A stretch of 39,478 nt of DNA from Chrysochromulina tobinii (lineage: Eukaryota > Haptophyta > Prymnesiales > Chrysochromulinaceae): assembly GCA_001275005.1 (NCBI GenBank), contig JWZX01002564.1, positions 1-39,478 of the forward strand, given 5' to 3'. Position numbers and translations under genes: made by a program. This document shows, in pieces, positions 25,879 through 35,363 of the stretch (positions within the stretch are counted from its first letter, which is position 1; every line of letters starts with the position of its first letter). The notes beneath the pieces are model-generated. The model saw only the letters and a list, made by a program, of their open reading frames with translations. It did not search any database and was not told the DNA's origin.

Positions 25879-27996
25879 CTCCTGTTGCTGCAATGAGACC
25901 TCAATCAAGGCCCGCTCCCGCTGCTGCTGCGGAGTCCGAGACTCGCCGAAGCGGTCGTTGCTCATCGTACTGAGCTGTAGCTCCTGCTTGTGCGCTCCGT
26001 ACTTGCTCATTGTCGCCTTGAGCATCGCCTCAGCCCTCTCCGCCTCCTTGATCGCCTGCTCCGCGGCAAACTCCTCTGCGTCCAGCTTCAGCTGGCGCAG
26101 CGCAAGCTCCCGTTGCTCGCTGAGGGACAGTACATGGTCGCGGAACGCCGTGCGAGTCGCCTGTAGCTGACGCTTCTCGGCCTTCGACTGCCTCTGAATC
26201 TCGTCGTTCGACTCGTGCAGCTGGCGCACCGTTTCCTTGAAAGCCTCCAGGCGCGCCTTCCTGTCGTCCTCTGCCTTCTTTTGTCGCCTCACCAGGTCCT
26301 CGTCGTACCGGCGCGCCTTGTACCGAAGGTGGTCCCTCCATTCCTTCTCGTAGCGAGCCCGCTCCCTCTGGTTGGTCTCTTCGATGCGCTGCCGCTCCTC
26401 CTCGGCGAGGGACTTCTTCATCGCCGCCTCGGCTGCCTCCCGGCGCAGCTTCTCGCGCACCTCAGCCGCCTGCCACGTCTTGTGTCGCTTGGTTGCCTCG
26501 AGATCACGCTGGTGCTCCTCTTCCCGCCGCCGGAACTCGATCTCGCGCTTGACCCGCATCTCGGCATCGTAGCGCGCCGTGGCCTCCTCCTCCCTGTTCC
26601 GTGCCTCCTGCTCAAATTTGGCCGCCAGCTGGCGCGTCTCCTTGAGGCACTTCTTCACCAACTTCTCGCTGCGCTCGACGTGCACAAACATCTTCTCTGC
26701 ATCCCTCTTATCTGCTTCCATTCTAATCTTGGAGCGCTTTGCGGCCTCATTCCGAGCCGCAGCCGCCTGCTCTTCGAGCAGTTTTTCGCCCTCCGCTGCC
26801 TTGGCCTTGGCTTCTGCTGCGGCCTCGGCCGCCTTCCTCTCCATGTCCTTGCGCACTTCTTCCTTGACGCGCGCCTCCACCTTCATTCTGGCATGCTGCT
26901 CCTTCATCTCCTGCTCCCGCCGCTCCCTCTCCGCCTTCTGCTGCAGCCGTTTGCGCTCATATTCCTCGCGCTTCTTGGATAGTGCCTCCTCTCGTGCCTC
27001 CTTAGCTCGTCGTTCCTTTTCCTGCTCCACTGCGATTGATTCGGCGCGCTCCTGCGCCCGCAGCGCCTCAATGGCCAAACGCTCTTCGCGCAGCGCTCGC
27101 TCCCGTTCGTCGCGTTCCTTCTTCTTCTTCTCCTGGTATCGCCGCGCGTAATTGAGTCGACGGGCACGCTCGGCCGTAATTTCCAGCTCCTCTGCCTCTC
27201 GCAATTCAGCTTCGTGGCGCAGCAGCTCCACTGTCTGCTCGCGCAAGCGTACTGCCTCGGCGTTCTCGGCCATACGAGATTCCGCCTTCTTCCGAGACGT
27301 ATCCTTCTCAACTTGCAGCCAAACTTGACGTGCTTGCTTCTGCGCCTCCTCCTCCTTCGCAATCTTCTTCAGCTGCTGCGCATTATATTCCGCCTCCTGG
27401 CGCTGCCTCCCGATCTCCATCCACTTCTCATGCACAGAACCTAGATTTTGGGCCGCTGCCTTGACTGCCGATGCGGCCTGCTCCAGTGATTGGCTCCACT
27501 CCATTTGAATTTGTGCAAAGACGGATTTCTTCTTAGCGACGATAGCGGCTCCCTGGGCCGACCGCTGCGAGACCTGCGACTCCGGCAGCTCATTCTCCGA
27601 GCCAACCGCGCTTGCTCCACCAGCCGTTTTCTCGACAACTGCCTCCACATCGACGACCTCGAGCGGCTTCAAATGCGCAACGTTCGATGCGGCACTCACG
27701 TTTGAAAACCGGCGTAAGGAGCCCTCCGCAGCTGGCAAGGCCATCACCGTCGGCGTCAGCACTGACGATATCATCGCCATGGCAGTATCCCGCTTCAAGA
27801 CTGCATCCTGGTTCATGGCTGCCTCCCGTTCCAGCAGTGATTTTTGGTATCGCTCGCGCCTGATTCGCTCGTCCAGCTCGGCTTTCTTGTGCAGCGCTTC
27901 GCGCTGCGCTCTCTCTGCACGCTTACGGCGGGCTTGCACCGAAAGTGTCTTGGCCTCGAGCTCCAGTTGGCCGCGCGACGTCGTACTCGACTCCAT
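25657..27996 (-). CDS. Long charged coiled-coil protein with polyQ/polyH/polyN tail (779 aa)
   Basis: The first ATG in frame is at 27996 (MESSTTSRGQLELEAK); the frame runs a little further up without an ATG. Nearly the whole length is a Glu/Arg/Lys-rich single helix typical of trichohyalin/plectin-homology-type proteins (for example QEKKKKERDERERALREERL and EEERQRIEETNQRERARYE). A short non-helical region lies at about 70-150 (SVLTPTVMALPAAEGSLRRFSNVS). The C-terminal region carries Q-rich, H-rich and N runs encoded by a CAG/CAC/AAC tract (25815-25890). Such proteins are common in cilia, basal bodies and cytoskeletal fibres; the exact family is not identifiable by eye. Divergent from the ICE2-like gene with about 360 bp between ATGs. 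Confidence 0.78.
25806..25890 (-). repeat. Trinucleotide tract: polyQ, polyH, polyN
   Basis: On the + strand: ttgttgttg, then ggtggtggtggtggtg, then a long ctg/ttg run. On the coding strand these are CAG/CAA (Gln, about 20 with few interruptions), CAC (six His) and AAC (three Asn). Mostly CAG codons make it unstable and probably variable in length. Confidence 0.92.
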
Positions 27997-28355
27997 TTTG
28001 CACAAAGCGCCGTCCGCACGGCCGCGTTTTTGGACGCCGACCGTCCGTCACACATGATTGCGTCGTCATTGGTTTCAGACGCGTACGGGGCTTACCGGTT
28101 CGTGTGTCCCATGAACGTTACCACGACGCACGCGACAACCGGTGCCGTGTTTCCCGTGTGTCGCGGCTCCCCCCGGTGTTTTTGAATCGGTTTCAGAAGG
28201 CTACGGGGGGTCGAAATGGTTTGAACGGAACGTTTGATGTTTGACAAGCGCTACACACACTGACGACACTGACGACTCGAAAGAGGCTTCTTCGAATACG
28301 GCGCCGTACAATTGTATGGTATCGAAGAAGGCGTTGTGTTGATCAGCATTAGGGA
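27997..28355. other. Shared upstream region of two divergent genes
   Basis: About 360 bp between the ATGs of the coiled-coil gene (-) and the ICE2-like gene (+). No coding frame. It may serve as a bidirectional promoter; no recognisable element was found. Confidence 0.45.
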
Positions 28356-31300
28356 ATGCTCCGACCCTTCTCTGTTCCTCAGTCTGACACTGCCGGGTGG
28401 CTAACCTTCGAGGAGTTCGACGAATTTTCCATCGGATGCAGCCTGCTTCCAGACCGTCCCGCCGCCGAGCAGTTTGCAGACTTCGAGCGCCAGCGGCTTG
28501 CGGCTGGAGTCACTGCATCGGATGCCACTGCGTCGTTGTCGTCTCCGACGCCGCAGCCATTTCCAATGCCAGCGCAGCTGTCACCGCCAGGGCGACTGCC
28601 AGCGGTGCCGTCACCATCGCCATATCATGGACTGCCTGTATTAACAACCACGATAGTGCCAATGGCTACGGCAGAAGAGTTGAATGCACAGCGGCCTGAC
28701 CTTGTTCACGTGTGGGCGCAGCTGTTGCCGTTCGCTACCGACACTGCGCCCGTTGCGGGCCCGCACTCGGTGGCGGCGTTCTCGGCGGTGACGGCAGCAG
28801 CAACCGGTCGACCTTATGCAGAGGAGGCACCGCCTCGTGCGAGAGCACCGGCACGCTCTCCACCTGCACGTGCGCAAGTGGCAGCAGCAGCCGCAGCGCG
28901 AGCGTCAGCTGCTCCTGCCACCGCACCCGCAGACCAGGCAGCGGCCGCAGGGCCACGTCCTCGCCAACGGACAGCGCGGGCAAGCACGGGCAAGCACAAG
29001 AAGCCGCAGGGCCGGGCCCCAAAGGGCAAGCGCTGGAATGCGGATCTCGGCGCGTGGATTCCAGAGGGGCTCTCACCAGCGCCGACCACCGCGGAGGACG
29101 TGCGAAGCACCAAGGGCGCTGCGAAGGGCGCTGCCAAGGGCTCTGCCACTGACGGCCACGGCAAGGAGGACGAGGACGAGGACGATTACGGCGTCGAGTC
29201 CGATAGCGAGGACGAGGGCGGCGGCGGCGTCGAGGCAGCGACTGGTGCTCGCCACAGCGCTCCGTCGCTGGAGCCTGCGAGCGCAGTGCAGATGGACGAG
29301 GAGGACGAGGAGGACGAGGAGGAGTCCATTTTAGGCAACGATCCGTCCATATTAGGCAGGGAGCAGGCGGCAGCGGGGGGCGTGGAGGACGGCACTGGAG
29401 GCGCCCGGCACGACGCCCGGCACGACGCCCGGCACGACGCCCGGCACGACGGCGAGCTCGTGTCCCAAGGGCGCCCACGTCCGCAGGTGGTGCTCGAGGA
29501 CGATGACGAGGATGACGCGCCTTATGACGCAGCCGAGAGCGTGCCACCTGCGTGGGATCAGTGGGAGGACTGGGAGGACCCAACGGCGGAGGACGAGGCA
29601 CCGCCCGCCTGCGCGCCCACCGCCCTCGCGCCAGCTGCCCGTGCGCCGAGCGCCGTGGTGGCGCTGAGCGCCGTGGTGGCGCCGAGCGCCGTGGTGGCGC
29701 CGAGCGCCGTGGTGGCGCCACCGTCGCTCGCTGCTCCCCCAAGCGCGCCGTATCGAGCGCCGCGGCCACCGTCGCCGTCGCGCCCAGTGCCGTTACAAGT
29801 GGACCAACGTGGACTGCTGCCGTCGCCCAATGCTGCCCGGACGACCCCGGCGCCCGAGGCGGCGCGGACCGCCCACCTGTCCGGAGGCTTGTCGTGGATT
29901 GAGTCCCTGCACGATGGGAGCGGTATGAAATCTCTCGGAGGCACGGCGGCTGCACCCGCCGCCGCCGCTCCACGCCACGTGGCTGCACCCGCCGGCGCCG
30001 CTCCACGCCACGTGGCTGCACCGCATAGCCTCGGGGCATCTGCCAACGGCTTCTTTGGTGTCACGTCCCAAGGGGCCTCTGCGCCAGCCGCCGTGCTGCC
30101 CTCCGCGCCCGCAGCCGCTCCGCCCGTTGTGCTGCCCGCGAGCAGTGAGCCGCCCCCTCCTTCCCGTTACTCGTCGCTGAGCGCCCGCGAGCACGCGACG
30201 TGGGTGCAGCTCGAGAAGCAACGGGAAGGCAAGCCTGGGTCGAGCGGCTCGGGGCTCTCTGCACTCGAGGAGGCCACGTGGGCGGCCCTCGCCAAGCGCG
30301 TGCACAAGGAGCAAGCCGAGTACGCGGCGTGGTGGTGGGCACATGCGAACGCGGAGCGTCCTACGCGCTATGGCCGCATCGATCACGAGGTTGAGATCGA
30401 GGTCGATCATTGGCTGCGTGCCAGGTCCGAGCGCGCCATCTCCACCTCGACATGCATGCAAGCGCTCACCACGGCGCCCTCCCCCCCCTCTTCACAGGTC
30501 CGAGCGCGCCGTCGCGCAGTATCCCCCGGAGTACACCAAAGCCATCGCCATCGCCATCCCGGTGCGCCATGATGGGCACGGAGCTTCCATAGCTGGGGAG
30601 GTCGCCACCGCCGAGGCCGACGCGCCCCTCACGCTGAGCGCCGTGCACGAGCGCCCCTCGCCCCCGCCGCCGACCGTGCGAGAGCAGCCCACGATCCAGT
30701 GGGAACCGCCCACCATGGATAGAGTGGCCTTCCCCTGGCCGCCCACGACAGCGCTGCCCACGACAGCGCTGCCCACCATGGACAGAGTGGCCTTCCCCTG
30801 GCCGCCCACGACAGCGCTGCCCACGACAGCGCTGCCCACGACAGCGCTGCCCACCATGGATAGAGTGGCCTTCCCCTGGCCGCCCACGACAGCGCTGCCC
30901 ACGGGCGCATGGGTTCAGCGGCTCGCGGCTCGGCGCAGCGCTTCGGCTGCCACTTCGAGCAGCGCTCGTGATGGCGCTCGCTCGAGCGTGTCGCGCGACC
31001 CGACGATGGCAGCGCTCGCGCGGCAGTGGCGCGCTCACGTGGGCATGGCCTCCTCGGCCTTCGTCGCGTTGCTCGCTCGATTCGAATCTGGAGGAACCTC
31101 GCTTGATCTGCCGGTGCTCATCAAGAAGGATCCCTTTGGCAACGGCTCCACCATCTTTCTCGATAAGCCACTCACGCCGCCCAGGCTCTTGGCGCGTCAC
31201 AAGAATGTCAAGTTCTTCAGCGCGGCGCTCCGCTCGGCTTTCGCTGATCAAGCCGCCGCAGCCGGTGCTGCTCACGACGGCGCGGGAGCCTCGACCACCG

Positions 31301-32910
31301 CAGCCATGCCGCCACCGCCTGCGCGGCGGGCGACTCGACCCGGGCCAGTCGAACTCGTTCGTGGAGGGCCATCCGTCGCCGCTGCCGAGCCGTCCGCTGC
31401 CGAGCCTGTCGCCTCTGTCGCCGCTGCCGAGCCGGCCGCTGCTGGTGCTGCCGAGCTGGCCGCTTCTGCTGCCGTCGCCGCCGAGATGACGATCTCGCCG
31501 TCCGCGGATGCGAATGCTTTGGACGCGCCATGCGGATATTCATACGAGCTGGTCACGCTAGGGGAGCTGCGGCTGCTCGTGCGCTCCAAGCACCACGCCC
31601 TCATCGATGGCCGGCTGCGAAGCGCTCGGCTGTCTCGAGCGCTGTCACGAGCGCCCCAAGCCGAGGAGGCGCTGTCACGAGCGCATCAAGCAGAGGAGGC
31701 TGCCTTAGGAGGAGGCAGTGCCTCATTAGGAGGAGGCAGTGCCTCATTAGGAGGAGGCAGTGCATCATTAGGAGGAGGCAGTGCCTCATTAGGAGGAGGC
31801 AATGCCTCATTAGGAGGAGGCAGTGCCTCATTAGGAGGAGGCAGTGCCTCATTAGGAGGAGGCAGCGCCTCATTAGGTCGCGAAGGCACCGAGGGCGGCA
31901 CCGACGAGCGGGCGGTGCGCTGCTGCCTCAAGGTTCGCATGGAATACTTCCCCGACCGTTGGGAAGAGATGACCGCCGCCGAGCACGCTCGCTACTACGC
32001 CCAACTCGCCGTGCGCCCCGGCGCCAGGCTGCTGCTGTGCAACGTCTGCTGCTTGACTGGGCGTCTACGCCACTGGCATCTCATCTCTCTGGACGACCTC
32101 GCGACGCATGCGAAGCACACCGGCTTTGATGCGCCGCGTCGGCTGCGCCAGCTGCACGGGCTGCTGTGCGCGCTGCGAACTCAAGCCGCCGGCGAGCACA
32201 TGCTTCGTGGGCTCGTCGGCGACCGCTCGAAACTCACCCTATGGAGCGCAGGGCACTCGGCGCGAGACGAAAGCCTCGTGGATGTGCTCGGGGGCCTCGC
32301 TGAACATGCGGCGGGGGGCACGCGCGGCGGCGGCGGCGCGAGTCGCACACACCTGGACTTGCGCGCGGCGCAAGCGAAGGCGGGTCTCACCGACAGGGAC
32401 ACAGTCTCTTTCCAGATGCTCCAGTGGGAAAGGCCGCCGGGCGCACCGCTGCAGGCGTCGAACACCTTTGAGCTCGCGCCCGATCTCGCGCCCGATCTCG
32501 CGCCCGATCTCGCGCCCGATCTGGCGCCCAGTAGAACCACGTCTGCGCCGGCCACCGCCATCGACGACGAGCGGGCGGCGCCCCCCGCGGCGTCCCGTTC
32601 GCACGCATGCGAGCCGCCGCCCCGTGCGACGCCCGACTCAAGCTCCAGCGGTGGTGCCCACGCCAGCGCGCATCGTAGCCCAGGCGGCCGCGGCTCGCAG
32701 CGTGATGGCGCCCGTGATGGCGCCCAGGGCCGCGCTCATGGCGGCAAGGGCCGCGGTGACGCCAAGGGCGGTGGCAAGGGCGGTGGGCGCACTGCTGGTT
32801 TGCATCGTGCTCAAGGTGCTGGCAGAGGAGCCGAGCATTCTCAAGCTACAAGAACGAGTCGGAAAAGGCCCGGTCGTGATCTTGCGGATGATGATGCTTT
32901 GTTCGATTGA
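28356..32910 (+). CDS. ICE2: ICE2/NARG2-like Little Elongation Complex subunit, two exons (about 1493 aa)
   Basis: Two overlapping frames join by a 73-nt intron (30425-30497): exon 1 ends RAR, exon 2 continues SERAVAQYPPEYTKAIAIAIP. Conserved-looking blocks follow the order I know from ICE2: PPPPSRYSSLSAREHATWVQL with long helices (about 600-690), WRAHVGMASSAFVALLARF then STIFLDKPLTPPRLLARHKN (about 860-920), and the NARG2 C-terminal domain with YELVTLGELRLLVRSKHH (about 1036), CLKVRMEYFPDRWEEMTAAE (about 1166), LLLCNVCCLTGRLRHWHLISL and RRLRQLHGLLCAL (to about 1255). In animals ICE2 works with ICE1 and ELL to transcribe snRNA genes by RNA polymerase II. Between blocks are long disordered linkers with acidic runs and at least five in-frame minisatellites; the C terminus is basic with a final RKRPGRDLADDDALFD. 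The match is by eye across divergent sequence, so homology is likely but not proven. Confidence 0.68.
29403..29450 (+). repeat. 12-nt repeat, four units (ARHD)
   Basis: Four perfect gcccggcacgac units inside the ICE2-like reading frame, encoding ARHD. Confidence 0.93.
29643..29714 (+). repeat. 18-nt repeat, four units (APSAVV)
   Basis: Units gcgccgagcgccgtggtg; one unit has ctg for ccg, giving LSAVV instead of PSAVV. In frame within the ICE2-like gene linker. Confidence 0.9.
30425..30497 (+). other. 73-nt intron bounded by a 16-bp direct repeat
   Basis: GT donor within caggtccgagcgcgcc (30422-30437) and AG acceptor within an identical caggtccgagcgcgcc (30495-30510), after a C-rich pyrimidine tract (ctcccccccctcttcacag). 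Removing 73 nt joins the two frames in phase 2. The repeat distance equals the intron length, as expected if the intron arose by tandem duplication of a segment containing AGGT. Confidence 0.82.
30712..30903 (+). repeat. Compound repeat: TMDRVAFPWPP and TTALPT units
   Basis: Three copies of a segment encoding TMDRVAFPWPPTTALPT are separated by one, two and no additional 15-nt TTALP units. This higher-order pattern points to unequal exchange between units. Part of the disordered linker of the ICE2-like protein. Confidence 0.88.
31705..31872 (+). repeat. 21-nt repeat, eight units (LGGGSAS)
   Basis: Eight in-frame units beginning ttaggaggaggcag encode LGGGSAS (one LGGGNAS). They sit inside the conserved C-terminal domain of the ICE2-like protein, between the LRLLVRS block and the CLKVRMEYF block, so they must form an inserted flexible loop. 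Confidence 0.93.
32473..32520 (+). repeat. 12-nt repeat, four units (LAPD)
   Basis: Four ctcgcgcccgat units (DLAPDLAPDLAP...) in the C-terminal disordered part of the ICE2-like protein. Confidence 0.92.
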
Positions 32911-33328
32911 TTTTACTTCGCAATACGAAAGAGAAAAAGCGCGCGGGTTAGGGGTTTTCTCACACACACCTCCCAGATCCCAGATCGCATACGATACCCG
33001 CGTCACTTTTTTCTGCACAGTTTCGATTCCGTGTTTCAAGCGCCGGAGGGCTGCGCGTGTAAGACCACTTAATAAACTAAGGGAGCTCTTAGACACGCAC
33101 TCATTCACATTCACACCCGTTGAACTTTTGCCACGGAGCCATTTTTCTTCGTCGGGGTGCCGCCGCCGCCGCCGAACACGCTACCCGTGTCCCGCTCGTA
33201 TGATGGCGCTGCCGCTTGTGTGATGCTGAATGACGCGCACGCCGCTGCCCGAAGTGTCGTGTCACGCTGAGTGAGCCACCGCGCTGTTGTCTCTGCATAG
33301 TTACTGCTGCCGCTGAGGGACACGGACG
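32911..33328. other. Intergenic, no gene seen
   Basis: About 420 bp between the ICE2-like stop and the cold-shock gene start, both on the + strand. AT-rich directly after the stop (gattgattttacttcgcaatacg), consistent with a 3' UTR; nothing else recognised. Confidence 0.5.
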
Positions 33329-34467
33329 ATGAGCCAGAAGGAGGAAGAAGACACGCGCCCGGACGATCGGGAGTACGACGACGAGAGAAGTGACCGCCGC
33401 AACGATGACGACCGTCGACGGGACGACCGCGAGTATGAAGCGCCGCGCGACCGCGACCGCGACTACAATGACGGCGGCGGCTATGACGATCGCAACCGGG
33501 ATCATGGTGGGGCCCGCGGCGGGGACCGTGTCGGGGACCGCGGCAGCGAGCGGTACGACGATCGCAACTACGGCGGGGGCGGGGGCGAGGGAGGCGGGGG
33601 CGCCAAGTCGACAGGGACGGCGGTCTCGTGGTCGGACCGTGGGTTTGGCTTCATCAAGCCGGACGATGACGGTCCGGATCTTTTCTGCCACGCGTCAGCG
33701 ATCACGGACGGCAACGCGCTCGAGGCGAACAAAAAGGTGACGTACATCAAAATCTACGACGACCGGCGTGGCAAAGATCGCGCCGATCAGGTTACTGGTG
33801 GCGTCACCCGCGACACCCCGCCGCCTGGCGGTGGTGGCTTCGGAGGTGGTGGTTACGGCGGCGGCGCAATGTGCCATGACTTTGAGAAGGGACGATGCAC
33901 GCGCGGGTAGGCTCGACACGATTGCCCGTCGCTGCGTGTGCACTGCGTCTGCACGCCACACCCAAGCGCACCTAGGCGCCACCCGCTGCGCCCGCCACCC
34001 GCTGCGTCGCCGCCCGCCGGTCGCACGCATGCTGACTCGGACTTGCGTGTGCCTGTGCATGCTGACTCGGACTTGCGTGTGCCTGTGCATGCTGACTTGG
34101 ACTTGGGTGTGCCTGTGCATGCTCCGCAGCTCGGCATGCAAGTTTTCACACGCTGGCGGAGGCGGCGGTGGCTATGGTGGCGGCGGTTATGGTGGCGGCG
34201 GCTACGGTGGCGGCGGCTACGGCGGGGGCGGCTACGGCGGGGGCGGCAACGGGCGGGGGCGGCAACGGCTATGGTGGTGGATACGGCGGCGGCGGCAGTG
34301 GATATGGCGGCCCTCCTCGCGGATACAACGACGGACCCCGTGGCGGTGGATATGGCGGCGGCGGCGATCGCTACGGCGGCGGCGGCGGCGATCGCTACGG
34401 CGGCGGCGGCGGCGGCGATCGCTACGGCGACCGTGGCGGCGACCGTGGCGGCTACGGACGGTATTAA
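33329..34467 (+). CDS. Cold-shock domain + CCCH zinc finger + Gly-rich RNA-binding protein; spliced, with a frame break in exon 2
   Basis: Exon 1 (33329-33906) encodes an Asp/Arg-rich start (DDREYDDERSDRRNDDDRRRDD), then a cold-shock domain at about 92-150 (GTAVSWSDRGFGFIKPDDDGPD, LFCHASAI, VTYIKIYDD) with the RNP1-like GFGFI, then CHDFEKGRCTRG, the first half of a CCCH finger. The intron is GTAGGC at 33907 to CAG at 34129 (223 nt, phase 2). Exon 2 restores the finger as C-x7-C-x5-C-x3-H (...GRCTRGSACKFSH), strong proof of splicing. GGYGGGG repeats follow. A perfect 16-nt tandem duplication (34236-34267) then shifts the frame; beyond it only another frame continues Gly-rich sequence (NGYGGGYGGGGSGYGGPPRG) and ends with GGYGRY at 34467. 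Without the shift the protein would be a Gly-rich RNA chaperone like plant and algal cold-shock proteins. The break may be an assembly error, an allele, or real. Confidence 0.82.
33907..34129 (+). other. Intron splitting the CCCH zinc finger codons
   Basis: 223 nt, GTAGGC...CCGCAG, phase 2; joining gives a perfect CCCH finger. Its 3' half is made of a 30-nt tandem repeat (listed separately). Confidence 0.88.
34031..34120 (+). repeat. 30-nt tandem repeat, three units, inside an intron
   Basis: Units start gctgactcggacttgcgtgt at 34031, 34061 and 34091 (third unit with two changes: cttgg and gggtg). The array ends in gctccgcag, so the last partial unit becomes the 3' splice site. Confidence 0.9.
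34236..34267 (+). repeat. Perfect 16-nt tandem duplication causing a frameshift
   Basis: ggcgggggcggcaacg occurs twice in a row (34236-34251, 34252-34267) in the Gly-rich exon. Sixteen is not a multiple of three, so the second copy moves the frame by one. The frame before it encodes GGYGGGG, the frame after it (shifted) GYGGGYGGGG. Confidence 0.93.
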
Positions 34468-35363
34468 TTAAGCCCGGCGCTCGAGAGTCGTTTGGCGGAT
34501 GAGGCCACCAACGGCATGATGCGGGCGGTGACCGAGAAGATCCGAAGTCAAGTTTGGCGCAGGTGCCCTTCGAAACGCGGGGCGAGTCAGGAAGGTGCCT
34601 TTCACATTGTGTGTGTGAGCGGGAAAGCGGGCCAGGATTGCATGTTAATGCGATGGAACGCAGTCGCGTAGAGACATGTGAGTTGAGTGCGATTTTGTTG
34701 TGCGCGCGGGCGGCCGGGTCTCTGGGCACTGGGCGGCACTGGCGGGGCTGTGCGGTGGTGCGCGTGAGGCGAGAGGTGCGCGTGTTGACCGGTTTGTGGT
34801 TCCACAAAGCCGGAAGGGTATACTACAAGTACAACGTGGTATGTGCTACGTGGACGGTGGCCCTATTGGCTATTCCCTATTGCCACGCTCCACGGTACCA
34901 GGCTAGTACGGCGGAACGTCCAAAACGATCATGAATACGGCTCCTTCTATAGACTATAACGGTGCACCACGGCCGACGCGGCGACGGCCCGGCCACGCCA
35001 CGCGGCCACGGAGCGGATTCGGGCGTTACCCTCTCGCGGCTTCGGGCTTGACGGTTGCCCACGATTCACGCTTTTGTTCACCGCATCACAGCTTCTCAGC
35101 CGCTTCACCGGTCTGGGTTGCCGCGTACAGGCGAGAGGCCGGTCGTCTCCGAATTGTGACAAGCACACTGACAACGCGCCAGCCCAAAGAACCGTGAAGA
35201 GCGTGAGCGTACTCAGGAGAAAGCCGCGCGTGGCGCGACGAACGGCAGCGAATCGCCACCCAGACTCACCAGGGATATGGAGGGCGCCGTCGCGGCAGCG
35301 TGTGGGTGTACGGTCGCGCGCGCGCCGCACTGCAAGACCGTCCTGGCGGTACAGACTGACGCG
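34468..35363. other. Intergenic, no gene seen
   Basis: About 900 bp between convergent genes. Short ORFs on both strands lack domains. A - strand frame at about 35220-35360 (VHPHAAATAPSISLVSLGG) could be a further exon of the gene ending at 35364, but no convincing splice pair was found. Confidence 0.45.

Noticed and set aside
26215-26982. Leu-rich 255-codon + strand ORF resembling membrane helices
   Set aside because: It is the complement of the Glu/Lys/Arg coiled coil; apparent Leu runs come from antisense GAG/AAG codons.
32108-33223. 371-codon + strand ORF overlapping the end of the ICE2-like gene
   Set aside because: Arg-rich off-frame reading; the conserved ICE2-like blocks and the natural C terminus are in the other frame.
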